DNA of 37,943 nucleotides from JARLFX01 sp036404255 (GTDB lineage: Bacteria; Acidobacteriota; Terriglobia; Terriglobales; Acidobacteriaceae), in assembly GCA_036404255.1 (NCBI GenBank), contig DASWOP010000027.1:1-37943 (forward strand). The letters run 5' to 3'. Below the pieces are notes generated by a model. It was not told the DNA's origin, made no database searches, and saw only the letters and a list, made by a program, of their open reading frames with translations. Below are positions 17,701 through 26,669 of this stretch, in pieces (the first letter of the stretch is position 1; each line of letters opens with the position of its first letter). The translations under genes were made by a program, and so were the position numbers.

Positions 17701-18284
17701 GGCCATCGAGCCAAAACACTACACATATCTTTAATGCAGGCTGGCGGCTCCGGCTTCCGAATCTGAGAAGCGGCCCATCGCCAGTACGGGCCATCATAAA
17801 TAACTGGGCCTTCAATGGCACCTACAACGCGCGTAGCGGGCATCCAGTCAATATCACCTTCGGCGGTGATGAACTTGGAAATGATGAACCCAGCCAGCGC
17901 GCGTCCGTGATCGCAGGAATGAACCCGAACCTTCCCTCCAACCGGCACCGTACCCAGAAGATCGTTTCATGGTTCAATCCTTTGGCCTACAAGAAGCCTG
18001 ACGCTTTTACTCCTTCCAACACTGGGCGCAATTCAATGGGTGGCCCGGCTTATATCTGCACGACATTTTCGCTGAACAAATCCATTCAACTGAAAAATAT
18101 ACGCAAAGGCATGAGCGCTCAATTCCGCGTCGAAGCGTTCAATGTCTTCAACACGGTGAACCTTGGACAGCCGCGCGCGAACTACAGTGCGTCCGCGGCG
18201 CAAGCATCCACATTCGGTTCCATTAATTCGAGCGGCAGCAACCCAAATCGCCGTATCCAATTCGGCGTCATCGTCTACTTCTGA
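14742..18284 (+). CDS. TonB-dependent outer-membrane receptor with N-terminal carboxypeptidase-regulatory domain
   Basis: A 1180-residue protein of the large acidobacterial receptor type. ATG 14742 follows TTGAGG by six bases, which rules out the TTG at 14730 as the start. A signal peptide (~1-38, ending LGQAQ) is followed by a Cna-B-like domain (GNIAGNVTD, TTSNGQGEFTFTSIPVGAYT, ~40-125). The plug region includes VVNADAVSVDT, VSMAALLPGV and NGARNNSNLFLFDG (~135-260), and the barrel runs to the terminal Phe in FGVIVYF, the signal for outer-membrane assembly. It should import oligosaccharides with TonB/ExbBD energy; no TonB genes are in the window. It sits 63 bases after GH79 and 76 bases before the propeller/Ig gene, so co-transcription is likely. 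No SusD homologue is present. Confidence 0.92.
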   Translation: MPFLCFLRGHRSSFASFGACLLTFAMALGFTSICLGQAQNTGNIAGNVTDTQHYVVPSASVTLTSQERGNVYRTTSNGQGEFTFTSIPVGAYTLQVTAPGFSPFAANHINIDADSHFRVDATLQIGSVEGPQVVVNADAVSVDTQGATIQTVIDNDLVENLPIDGNNVVSMAALLPGVTDVSAPTTFTDENGGSSYNANGARNNSNLFLFDGLLWNNLYLNTGINYPNHAVLQQVSVQLNNFSAQYGRNAGSIYNVVSKSGTNQTHGELFFHFHDSSLLDARDYFTHKNNPQYTYQFGGAVGGAIKRDKLFYELEYQSLIGYSAITANAETLSMAEEGMNPDGTPYKCTNPKLVGQNCASFAGDATNSSLINSLIVNPLFEAPANSSFGTNPSTANSQINSTWIAQGNTGISPCITQLTNLGTGYLTNAEVPYICLDPTVMAIIKAGYIPSPDTKLGSSQYLYSSAPASKPQREYGGFARIDYNLSQRQNMAFRFYRTDNTDHAANGGANVNYGVPTYGVDDNAAFITAGSVTHVFIFSPNVVNSATLGYKRYVYSVVPVDRHTLQSFGSTFTYPGIQSMPNLVINTRFNLGNSLDANTFSVNENVEFVDNVNYTRGRHSLQFGMDWLRSQYLNNRTNVGTFNFYGNPGYTNSQGADFMMGLLYSESVGNGQTIAAIQHALYLYVQDQWRLTSKLTLNLGVRYELPWAWYQPNGHAATFVRGYQSTVFKGAPAGLAFVGDPGVPRSLINTDYTNVSPRIGIAYDVFGNGKTAIRAGGGTFYDAIPATIVGMTEPFTYNANYQYPAGSLTNPLYGMPAIPADFTPETAAFTTPYSVIYPDKNYKNAYAIGVNFGIQQQVSKGSIMEVNYLGRFGRHLMMPTDQNETIYDCTGPYSRASYSTYCVSSPTTNYSGRVRYPGFNYGGQGVVDLLPEATGNYNALQVVYRQRATRNLTILANYTYSRTLDEQSNLSTSNSNPTPSKLAGQYGPSSQNTTHIFNAGWRLRLPNLRSGPSPVRAIINNWAFNGTYNARSGHPVNITFGGDELGNDEPSQRASVIAGMNPNLPSNRHRTQKIVSWFNPLAYKKPDAFTPSNTGRNSMGGPAYICTTFSLNKSIQLKNIRKGMSAQFRVEAFNVFNTVNLGQPRANYSASAAQASTFGSINSSGSNPNRRIQFGVIVYF

Positions 18285-18360
18285 TCGTGGCGGAAAACAT
18301 GCCATGCCGCCAATACCCACTGCAGCTTTTCAATACTGCACAAAATTCAGAGGCCTCTTT

Positions 18361-21300
18361 ATGAAAACATTTGCTGGCTCATTATCACTTCTCAAACTTG
18401 GATGGAGAGGCACACTGTGCTCCGCCATACTCTTCGCTGGAAATTCGATGACCTTGGGACAATCTGCCCCTATTGGCATCGCCAGCACAGCAGCGGGCGG
18501 CGGGACTCTCTGCGCTGGCTCCATCTTGACATTCGCTGTACCAGCATCCAATAAGAAGAGCGTTGGCGACGGTTGCCCGGCCACACAGTCGACAATGAGT
18601 GCGCCGGTAGCAATGGCCATTGACCGTTTCGACAATGTCCTGGCGTCAGATCAGACAAACAATCTTCTACGCATCATTTATCACGGCGGAACCGCAATGG
18701 CGAATGCTCTGATCGCCGCCGATGTGCAGCCAGAGGCGGCTAACCTGATCCCGCAAAAAGGATACATCTACACCATTGCGGGCGGGCCACAGGTTGCTCC
18801 AAAGTCAGCCTCGGTGTACTACTGCAACGAGGCAGGAGCCGGCACGGTAGCACTAAATGCAGAATTCGATGGCTGCCCAGGCGCGGAGGCCTTCGTTGAA
18901 CCACGTGGCATGGCCTTTGACGCTGACGGCAATATCTTTTTCTCAAATCTCGGTAACGTATGGTCAGTGCGCATCCTGTATGTAGGCGGAACAGCCGCAG
19001 CCAAGCTCATCAAGCTGGAAAACCCCGGCCTCGCCGGTGACCCACAACCGGGCTACGTCTATTTGATCGCCGGGGTGGGCGCTACCAACAAGTATTACGG
19101 TGAAGGCGTCATGGCGAATACAGCTATTCTCAACACTCCACGAGGACTATGGATTGACGCGAATGAGAATGTGCTCTTCGCCGAAGCACAGAGCAACCTG
19201 ATCCGCAAAGTCGACGCCAACACCGGCCTCATTACGACCATCGTTGGAGACACTACACGCTGTACTGGCGTAGATCCCAACAAGGTCTGCCCAGCAAGCC
19301 CTTCTGCAGGTGACGGAGCACTGGCAACGGATCCGTCCGTCAATGTGGATTGGCCTTATGGACTCGTGTTTGATGGTAACGGCAACATGTTCATTGCAGA
19401 CAGTGGACAGGGCTCAAATAGTCCGGGCCGGATTCGCGTGGTGTACGCGGGCGGCACGCTGCCAGGTATCTCCAATCCGCAGGTGGGTCACATCTATACC
19501 TACGCAGGCGGCGGTTCTGCAACCGGCACCGGAGCGCAGAAGGCCTCCTTCCAGTATGTCTATGGTGTCGCCATTGACGCTCGTGGCTATCTCTACGTCG
19601 ACGACTATCTTAATGCCGCTTCTCCAGGAAGCAATCACATCTGGCGTGTAGATCCGGTGAGTGGCGACATTGTGAACATCGCAGGCAGCGGCGCGAAATT
19701 AGCAATGACAAGCGGCGCGTATTGCTCCGGTTCCAGCGGGCCGAAAGCTATCAATACCCGCGGCGACGGCTGCCCGGGCCCCGCAGCGTACATGAGTCAT
19801 CCGCAGCAGGCGCCGGTATTCGACAGCCTGGGCAACTTCTACATTGCAGACCGCAGCAATAATGTTATTCGCTACTTCAACTACAACAATACGTTTCCCT
19901 CGCCAACTGTCGGCAGTTCAACAACGCAGATGCTTGCATTCACACATAACCTGACGACCATCCCGGCAACCACTACGTTCACCATGCAGTCGAACACTGG
20001 AACAACCGAGTACACGGATGCCGGAGGAGACACCTGCAACGTCACAACGGGCCCCCCGGCGGTTCAGGTATGCACCGTCAATGTTAAATTTCAGCCGTCG
20101 GCTACAGGCTTGCGCGAAGGATCGGTTGCAATCGGCACAGGCACCGCCACAATCGTTACTGAGCCGCTTACCGGCATCGGTGCGCAGTCGCAACTGACAA
20201 TTGATCCCGGCACGGTCACCTCTCTCGGCAGCGGCATTCAACCTCTCGGCGTCTCAGCGGATGAGTTGGGCAACGTCTATCTTTCTGACGGCACAGGCCA
20301 TCGAGTGTTGAGCACCACCATTGCCGGTGGCACGGCTACGCCGATCATCACCGGTGTGACCAAACCTACCGCAACGGCAACGGATGCATTCGGCGACCTG
20401 TACGTAGCGGACTCGGCTAGTAACAACATCGTAATGCGCTCCGTAACTGGGGCGATAACCACTGTGCTCTCTGGCCTCAGCGCGCCGCAAGGTCTCGCAC
20501 CAGACCTGCTGGGCGGCATGTACGTCGCAGATACAGGAAACAATCGTATCCTGCTGTATTCACCTGTTACAGGGCAGTCATCCTCGGCGAGCGTCTACCC
20601 ATTAGTGTTGAACGCGCCTAAAGGATTGGCGGTCGATGCCCGCGGGAATCTTTTCATCGTCGACAGCGGCAATCAGCGATTGGTCGAACTGCCAACCGAG
20701 AGCTCACCTGTCGTTGTAGCTCTGCCATCCGGAGTTGTGCCAACCACAGTTGCCGTAGATCCTGCCGGCAGCCTCTATGTCACCGACTCCTCCTCGAATT
20801 CGCTGCTGCAAATTTCCGCTTCCGGAAATTCGACAACACTACTTTCGGCTCTTGGCACACCAACGGGCCTCGCGATAGACTCGCGTGGAAATTTATTTTT
20901 TGCGGATTCGAACTTGAGTTCGGTCACTACCTTTAACCGTTCGCAATCATCTGTGAATCTGGATACCACGAACATTGGGGATACCAGCCTCCCTGCCACT
21001 TTTACGCTTAGCAACACAGGCAATGTGAACTTAACCCTATCTACACCGTCGTATATAGAAACCGGTAATGCAGCGGCCTTCCCAGCCAGATCTCCGGCCA
21101 CTTGCAACGACGGACTGGTGCTGATCCCAACCTCAACTTGCACGCAAAGTTTTGTATTTCAGCCGACAACGACCGGAACACAGTCCGCGTTGGTGGCCTT
21201 CAGCCCTACATCTGGCGGAAGCATACCCGCAAGTCTTTCTGCGGTCGGCGTCAATATCATCCGGACGTCGGTGACGTTGACGCAGTCCAATCCTCCGAGT

Positions 21301-22620
21301 GGCAATGCCAACTATGGGCAAACGGTCATCTATACGGCAACCATGACGCCTCAGTCCAATGGCGCAACTGCGCCTACAGGAACCATTATCCTTAGCGTCG
21401 ATGGATTCAAGGCTCAGACTATAGCCGTTTCGAGCAATCCTTATACTTTCAGTCTGCCACTTAAGGTCGGCACACATACCATTTCAGTCGAGTACAGCGG
21501 TGATTCGATCTATGCTGGCAACAACGCGTCGACCTCAATCACTGTGGACAAGGCCGTTACAGTAACTACTTCTTCCTATCAGCAAACTCCTACAGGTGTC
21601 GTTTTCACCGCAACGGTAACGCCGTCCACTTCGGGTGCTGTCGCAGACACAGGGACAGTTTCAATTTACGTCGATAATGCCGTGATCACGACACTTCCTG
21701 TCGGCAACGGCACCGTGACCGCATTGGTGCTGTTACCGGATGGCACTCATACGGTTTATGCAGCCTACTCGGGTGATGTCAATTATGACCAAGGCACGAG
21801 CGCTCCACAGACGTTCACCTTGACGCGCACCGCAACCACTACTTCATTGACGGTCGTCATCTCTTCGGCCGGCACTGGAATCACACTTACAGCTTATGTA
21901 AAACCTGTCAGCGGCAGCGGATCCCCTACTGGTACGGTCACTTTCACAAATGGCACGACAATACTTGGTATTTTTCCAGTGACAGCGGGTGGTGCTCAGC
22001 TCACCACAACCACTGCCGCTTACTCCAGCACTCTCTTCTCCGCTATATACTCGGGCGACGGAGTGTATCAACCTTCTATTGGCAACGATAATGGTTTCTA
22101 TGGCGTGCCACCGCTCGCCGCTGTCGGTGTACCTAACGGTGGGCAGATAACCACTAACGTAACCGTCATCCCAGTGAACGGCTATTCTGGAACACTGACT
22201 GCGTCATGCTCCAACCTGCCGGCTAACATGATCTGCCGATTCCTTCCGGCTCTTTTCCCACTGACCGCCGGCTCTTCGTCCGTATTGCAGGTGGAGTTCT
22301 TTGCCGGCGTGAACCCCGCAGTCGCCTCCAGGGGCCCCGGACTATTCAAACTCCTTTCACGAATGACGCTGGCGCTTCTTCTTTTTATTCCAGGAATCTA
22401 CATGAAACGCCGCCGTATCGGCACTTTATCCGCTCTTCTCCTGATGTCAGTTCTCACGCTTCTTCCGCTCAATCTAGCGGGTTGCGGGCAATCGCTGAAG
22501 ACACCTGCCGAGACAAATAACACCTATGTGACGCCAGTAGGCACATACCCAGTCACGTTGACGCTCACGGATGGTACTCTCAGCCGTAGCGTGGTTATCA
22601 ATGTTTCCGTTACGCAGTGA
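18361..22620 (+). CDS. Large secreted NHL-propeller / choice-of-anchor-D / Ig-like repeat protein
   Basis: A 1419-residue protein starting at ATG 18361 with GAGG seven bases upstream, and a signal peptide ending near MTLGQSA. The first propeller (~30-520) has blades such as IDANENVLFAEAQSN and IDARGYLYVDDY. An anchor-D-like sandwich follows (~520-610), then a second propeller (~620-850: LYVADSASNNIV, MYVADTGNNRIL, LFIVDSGNQRLV), another anchor-D domain (LSNTGNVNLTLS) and three Ig-like domains (~968-1280: VEYSGDSIYAGNN, AAYSGDVNYDQG, AIYSGDGVYQPS). The C-terminus is odd: hydrophobic helix, MKRRR, second hydrophobic helix, then AGCG (Cys1375) and a short beta segment. No catalytic motif is visible; glycan binding, adhesion or scaffolding are guesses. 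It lies inside the co-directional run between receptor and GH3 fusion. Confidence 0.82.
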   Translation: MKTFAGSLSLLKLGWRGTLCSAILFAGNSMTLGQSAPIGIASTAAGGGTLCAGSILTFAVPASNKKSVGDGCPATQSTMSAPVAMAIDRFDNVLASDQTNNLLRIIYHGGTAMANALIAADVQPEAANLIPQKGYIYTIAGGPQVAPKSASVYYCNEAGAGTVALNAEFDGCPGAEAFVEPRGMAFDADGNIFFSNLGNVWSVRILYVGGTAAAKLIKLENPGLAGDPQPGYVYLIAGVGATNKYYGEGVMANTAILNTPRGLWIDANENVLFAEAQSNLIRKVDANTGLITTIVGDTTRCTGVDPNKVCPASPSAGDGALATDPSVNVDWPYGLVFDGNGNMFIADSGQGSNSPGRIRVVYAGGTLPGISNPQVGHIYTYAGGGSATGTGAQKASFQYVYGVAIDARGYLYVDDYLNAASPGSNHIWRVDPVSGDIVNIAGSGAKLAMTSGAYCSGSSGPKAINTRGDGCPGPAAYMSHPQQAPVFDSLGNFYIADRSNNVIRYFNYNNTFPSPTVGSSTTQMLAFTHNLTTIPATTTFTMQSNTGTTEYTDAGGDTCNVTTGPPAVQVCTVNVKFQPSATGLREGSVAIGTGTATIVTEPLTGIGAQSQLTIDPGTVTSLGSGIQPLGVSADELGNVYLSDGTGHRVLSTTIAGGTATPIITGVTKPTATATDAFGDLYVADSASNNIVMRSVTGAITTVLSGLSAPQGLAPDLLGGMYVADTGNNRILLYSPVTGQSSSASVYPLVLNAPKGLAVDARGNLFIVDSGNQRLVELPTESSPVVVALPSGVVPTTVAVDPAGSLYVTDSSSNSLLQISASGNSTTLLSALGTPTGLAIDSRGNLFFADSNLSSVTTFNRSQSSVNLDTTNIGDTSLPATFTLSNTGNVNLTLSTPSYIETGNAAAFPARSPATCNDGLVLIPTSTCTQSFVFQPTTTGTQSALVAFSPTSGGSIPASLSAVGVNIIRTSVTLTQSNPPSGNANYGQTVIYTATMTPQSNGATAPTGTIILSVDGFKAQTIAVSSNPYTFSLPLKVGTHTISVEYSGDSIYAGNNASTSITVDKAVTVTTSSYQQTPTGVVFTATVTPSTSGAVADTGTVSIYVDNAVITTLPVGNGTVTALVLLPDGTHTVYAAYSGDVNYDQGTSAPQTFTLTRTATTTSLTVVISSAGTGITLTAYVKPVSGSGSPTGTVTFTNGTTILGIFPVTAGGAQLTTTTAAYSSTLFSAIYSGDGVYQPSIGNDNGFYGVPPLAAVGVPNGGQITTNVTVIPVNGYSGTLTASCSNLPANMICRFLPALFPLTAGSSSVLQVEFFAGVNPAVASRGPGLFKLLSRMTLALLLFIPGIYMKRRRIGTLSALLLMSVLTLLPLNLAGCGQSLKTPAETNNTYVTPVGTYPVTLTLTDGTLSRSVVINVSVTQ

Positions 22621-22716
22621 GTACAGATCTTCAACCTGTAGCCATGCCTTATATCTGGATGCCGAAGACCTGCGCGTTGAAGCCACGGCTGAGACCGCTC
22701 TTACACTCTCCTTTCT

Positions 22717-22723
22717 GAAAGGA
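22717..22723 (+). promoter_or_regulatory. Ribosome binding site supporting a TTG start
   Basis: GAAAGGA is followed by seven bases and TTG at 22731. The TTG opens a good signal peptide, and no in-frame ATG lies nearby in a position that would keep it, so the rare start is well supported. Confidence 0.65.
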
Positions 22724-22730
22724 TCACATT

Positions 22731-25700
22731 TTGCTCTACTTCCGTGGGCTTAGCCGTTACCTCCTTATTCTTTTATTCTTGGCAGCTGTAGTACAGGCTC
22801 AGAACAGTACACAAGCCACACCTTCTATAGCGGTAATTGATGCACGTGTAGAAGCCCTGCTGGCCAAGCTCTCGCTGGAAAAGAAACTTGAAATGCTCGG
22901 TGGCCACAATGGATTCTTCATCCACGATGAGCCCGCTATCGGTCTGCCTGCATTGCGCATGACCGATGGCCCCGTGGGTGTGCGTAATGTCGGCGCATCA
23001 ACGGCATACCCGGCGGGCATTGCCCTGGCCGCAACCTTTAATACTGCTCTCGCCTTTGAAGAGGGGGGCGCTATCGGCCGCGATGCGAAATCGCGCGGAG
23101 CACATTTTCTGCTTGGCCCCGGCGTAAACCTATACCGCGCGCCCATGAACGGTCGCAACTTTGAATACTTCGGCGAAGATCCCTTTCTCGCATCCCGCAT
23201 GGCCGTAGGCTACATCGAAGGCATCCAGAAACAGGGCGTCAGCGCCACCGTCAAACACTTCGCCCTGAATAACGAGGAGTACGACCGTCATCATCTTGAC
23301 TCCATCGTGGATGAGCGTACGCTACGTGAGCTCTATCTTCCCGCATTCGAGGCGGCCGTCCGCGAAGCGCATACCGGCGCCATCATGACCTCCTACAACC
23401 TGATCAACGGCGTGCACGCCTCGCAAAACCCGAAACTCAACATAGAAATCGCTAAGCAGGAGTGGGGCTTTCCCGGCATCATCATGTCAGATTGGAACTC
23501 AGTCTACGATGGCGTTGCAGCTGCGAACGGCGGGCTCGATCTGGAGATGCCCTCTGCAAAATTCATGAGCGCGCAAGTCCTGGGCGCTGCACTCAAAAGT
23601 GGAGCGCTCACGCAGGCTACGGTAGAAGACAAAGTTCGCCGCATTCTTCGCGTCGCCATTCGTATGGGCTGGCTCGATCATCCGCAGACTCTCGACGTGC
23701 CAAAAGACGACCCCGCCAGCCGTGCAGTCGCACGCAAGGTTGCTCTGGAATCGATCACGCTGCTTAAGAACGCCAACAACCTGCTTCCGCTCAATGCCAA
23801 ATCTATCTGCACACTTGCGGTGATTGGTCCCAATGCCGACAAAGCTGTAGTTGGGGGCGGTGGCAGTGCTCAGGTTACTCCCGTAGCAGCCATGACCACG
23901 CTGGAAGCACTGCGGGCCGAGCTTCCGGCCACGGCGAAATGCCCAGGCGTAATTTATTCTCGCGGACTGCCCACGGCAGACGAGATCTTCCACTCCACCA
24001 GCTTTGATCACGGCCTCGCCGAACAGCTTTTCTCCACGGCACTTCCTACTGGCAAAGCAGATAGCACCCACACCCGTGACCACCTTATTCCAGCAGCGGA
24101 ACCTTCGAAGACGCCGTCGCCAAATCACAGTGCCCGCTGGGTGGCTGATTACACCCCACACACCACTGGCCCCGTCCTTATCTTTGTTGCCACCGGCACA
24201 CAAGACACGGTGACGCTGACGGTCGATGGCAAACAGATACTTTCCATTCTGAAGCCAGAGGGACACCCTATTGTCTCCGCGTCAGTTGATGGAAACCCGG
24301 CACATCCCTTACATCTTGAACTCACGGCGCATCTCAACAAAAATTTCGAAGGAATCGGACTCGGTCTTCGACCGGTAGCAACGCTGGTGAGCGACGAGGC
24401 AAAAGCGTTCGCTGACAAGGCGGATGCAGTCCTCATCACCGCCGGCTACGACGCCCACACCGAAGGCGAAGGCTTCGACCGCTCCTTCTCGTTGCCTGGT
24501 GGACAGAACGAACTTATTCGGCAGATCGCCGCACGCAATCCACGCACCATCGTTGCCGTCGACGCTGGTGGCGGCTTCGAAATGACACCGTGGATTGATA
24601 GCGTTCCCGCCATCTTCCATCTCTGGTATCCCGGTGAAGAGGGCGCACCTGCACTGGCCAGCCTGCTCTTCGGCAGTGCCAATCCTGAGGGCCACCTACC
24701 CATTAGTATGGAGCGCAACTTTGCCGACAATCCGGCGCACAACTCCTACTTTCCTGATGCAGGTTCCACGCCGGACCATCCGCGGATCAAACTGACCGAA
24801 GGCGTCTTCCTCGGCTATCGCTACTACGCCGGCTCGCAGATCAAGCCGCTGTTTCCCTTTGGCTACGGCATGTCATATACCAGCTTCGCTTTCTCTCACC
24901 TCAATGTCGACAACACTCCACAGGGTGTAGTCGTCTCTTTCGACGTGAAAAATACCGGTACCCGTGCCGGTGGTGACGCCGTGCAGGTTTATGTCAGTGA
25001 CCCATCGGCCACCGTCAAACGCCCGCTGGAAGAATTGAAAGCATTCCGCAAAATCCATCTCGCGCCCAAAGAAGCTGCGCATCTTGAATTCACCCTTGAT
25101 CGCCGTGCGTTTGCCTACTGGAGCACCTCCGTACATCGCTGGCAGGTAGATCCGGGGAAATTCACCATCCTAGCCGGCGACGCATCAGATCACCTTCCCC
25201 TGACTGCCGATTTCACGCTTACCGCAGCAGCTGGAGCAGCTTCTTCCGCCGCCGTTCCAGAACCCGCCCCCTCTCCTGCTTCTGCAAAGACCGGCGCCTC
25301 GCTCTATAACGGAACCAAAGAATATAGCCTCTCCATTGAAGCAACAAAGGTTAATCACTCCGAAGGCCAGGAGAAGTGGGCCTCTCCGCAGGCCCATGCT
25401 ACTCGGGTCATCGAGCAGCTTCAGGGCTTTGCGCCAAAAACTATTCCTCTGGATAAGTGGGGAGGCCGCACTGATATCTCCGCCACTCCGACCGGCTACT
25501 TCTATACCAAAAAAATCGACGGCCGTTGGTGGGCAATTGATCCCGAAGGTCACGCCTGCTTCCACATGGCTGTAGTGAACCTTGGCCCCAGCGCCTCGCC
25601 CAACGCCAAAGCTTCTCTCGCGCGAGTGTACGGCAACACCGAAACATGGATGGCCAAGACCCACGCCATGCTGATTCAGCGTGGATTCAATGGTGCCGGT

Positions 25701-26657
25701 GCGTGGAGCAATGTCGATCTTATTCGCCATTCCTCGCTCCAGGCCGCTCATCCCCTCGCCTACACGATCAATCTCGATTTCATGTCGTCCTATGGAAAGC
25801 AGCGTGGCGGCCTGCATGCGGTAGCTGGTCACGCCGGCTATCTCAATGATGTCATCTTCGTATTCGATCCTGAATTTCCAAAGTTCGTCGACAAAGCGGC
25901 AAAGGACCTTGCACAATATGCCGATGATCCTGCGCTCTTTGGTTACTTTTCAGATAACGAGATGCCGCTGAACCGGGACAATCTGGATGGCTATCTCTCT
26001 CTGCCGCACAGCGAACCCGGCTACCTGGCCGCCAAAGCATGGATCGATGAGCGCCACGCGGGCCACCCAACCGACGATCTGCGCAAACAGTTCCTGGCCT
26101 ATGAGACGGACCGCTACTATTCCATCGTGGCCGCCGCCATCCACAAATATGACCCGCACCACATGTACATTGGGTCCCGCATCACAGGTAAGAGCGAGCA
26201 GTGCCCTGAAATATTCCAGTCTTTGGGCAAGTATGCTGACGCCATCTCGGTCAACTACTACAACTCGTGGACGCCGGATGACAAACTGCTGGCTATGTGG
26301 GAGCACGAGTCTGGCAAGCCCGAGATCATCACGGAGTGGTACGTAAAAGGTGCCGACTCCGGAATGCCCAATACGACTGGCGCTGGCTGGCTCGTAGCCA
26401 CGCAGGCCCAGCGCGGAGCCTTCTATCAGAACTATGCGCTCAAGCTTATCGAATCGAAGACTATCGTTGGCTGGCACTGGTTTAAATATCAGGATAACGA
26501 TCCCAATGATCCACATGCTGAGCTCTCCAATCGCGATGCAAATAAAGGTATAGTCAACATCAACTATCAGCCGTACACACCACTCCTTGATCGCATGGGC
26601 CAGTTCAATTCGAATGCCTATGCCCTGGCCGACTACTTCGACACACGAGCAAAATAA
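22731..26657 (+). CDS. Bifunctional glycosidase: GH3 (PA14 insert, FnIII) fused to a clan GH-A-like domain
   Basis: A 1308-residue exported protein with signal peptide LLILLFLAAVVQAQ. The GH3 part (~35-828) has LRMTDGPVGVRN, KHFALNNEE, GIIMSDWNSVYDG (Asp254, nucleophile) and EGEGFDRSFSLPGGQ (Glu578/Glu580, acid/base region). A PA14-like insert lies at ~430-545 (ARWVADYTPHTTGPVLIFVA) and an FnIII-like domain near 720-825. An Ala/Pro/Ser-rich linker (~829-862) leads to a second enzyme (~865-1308): KIDGRWWAIDPEGH, GYFSDNE (Glu1077, probable acid/base) and EIITEWYVKG (Glu1202, probable nucleophile), reminiscent of GH50-type agarase barrels but not assignable by eye. GH3 enzymes remove terminal beta-glucosyl, xylosyl or related residues. 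TTG start with a good ribosome site. The esterase gene follows after 12 bases, so they are probably co-transcribed. Confidence 0.87.
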   Translation: MLYFRGLSRYLLILLFLAAVVQAQNSTQATPSIAVIDARVEALLAKLSLEKKLEMLGGHNGFFIHDEPAIGLPALRMTDGPVGVRNVGASTAYPAGIALAATFNTALAFEEGGAIGRDAKSRGAHFLLGPGVNLYRAPMNGRNFEYFGEDPFLASRMAVGYIEGIQKQGVSATVKHFALNNEEYDRHHLDSIVDERTLRELYLPAFEAAVREAHTGAIMTSYNLINGVHASQNPKLNIEIAKQEWGFPGIIMSDWNSVYDGVAAANGGLDLEMPSAKFMSAQVLGAALKSGALTQATVEDKVRRILRVAIRMGWLDHPQTLDVPKDDPASRAVARKVALESITLLKNANNLLPLNAKSICTLAVIGPNADKAVVGGGGSAQVTPVAAMTTLEALRAELPATAKCPGVIYSRGLPTADEIFHSTSFDHGLAEQLFSTALPTGKADSTHTRDHLIPAAEPSKTPSPNHSARWVADYTPHTTGPVLIFVATGTQDTVTLTVDGKQILSILKPEGHPIVSASVDGNPAHPLHLELTAHLNKNFEGIGLGLRPVATLVSDEAKAFADKADAVLITAGYDAHTEGEGFDRSFSLPGGQNELIRQIAARNPRTIVAVDAGGGFEMTPWIDSVPAIFHLWYPGEEGAPALASLLFGSANPEGHLPISMERNFADNPAHNSYFPDAGSTPDHPRIKLTEGVFLGYRYYAGSQIKPLFPFGYGMSYTSFAFSHLNVDNTPQGVVVSFDVKNTGTRAGGDAVQVYVSDPSATVKRPLEELKAFRKIHLAPKEAAHLEFTLDRRAFAYWSTSVHRWQVDPGKFTILAGDASDHLPLTADFTLTAAAGAASSAAVPEPAPSPASAKTGASLYNGTKEYSLSIEATKVNHSEGQEKWASPQAHATRVIEQLQGFAPKTIPLDKWGGRTDISATPTGYFYTKKIDGRWWAIDPEGHACFHMAVVNLGPSASPNAKASLARVYGNTETWMAKTHAMLIQRGFNGAGAWSNVDLIRHSSLQAAHPLAYTINLDFMSSYGKQRGGLHAVAGHAGYLNDVIFVFDPEFPKFVDKAAKDLAQYADDPALFGYFSDNEMPLNRDNLDGYLSLPHSEPGYLAAKAWIDERHAGHPTDDLRKQFLAYETDRYYSIVAAAIHKYDPHHMYIGSRITGKSEQCPEIFQSLGKYADAISVNYYNSWTPDDKLLAMWEHESGKPEIITEWYVKGADSGMPNTTGAGWLVATQAQRGAFYQNYALKLIESKTIVGWHWFKYQDNDPNDPHAELSNRDANKGIVNINYQPYTPLLDRMGQFNSNAYALADYFDTRAK

Positions 26658-26669
26658 TATGGAGATTCG

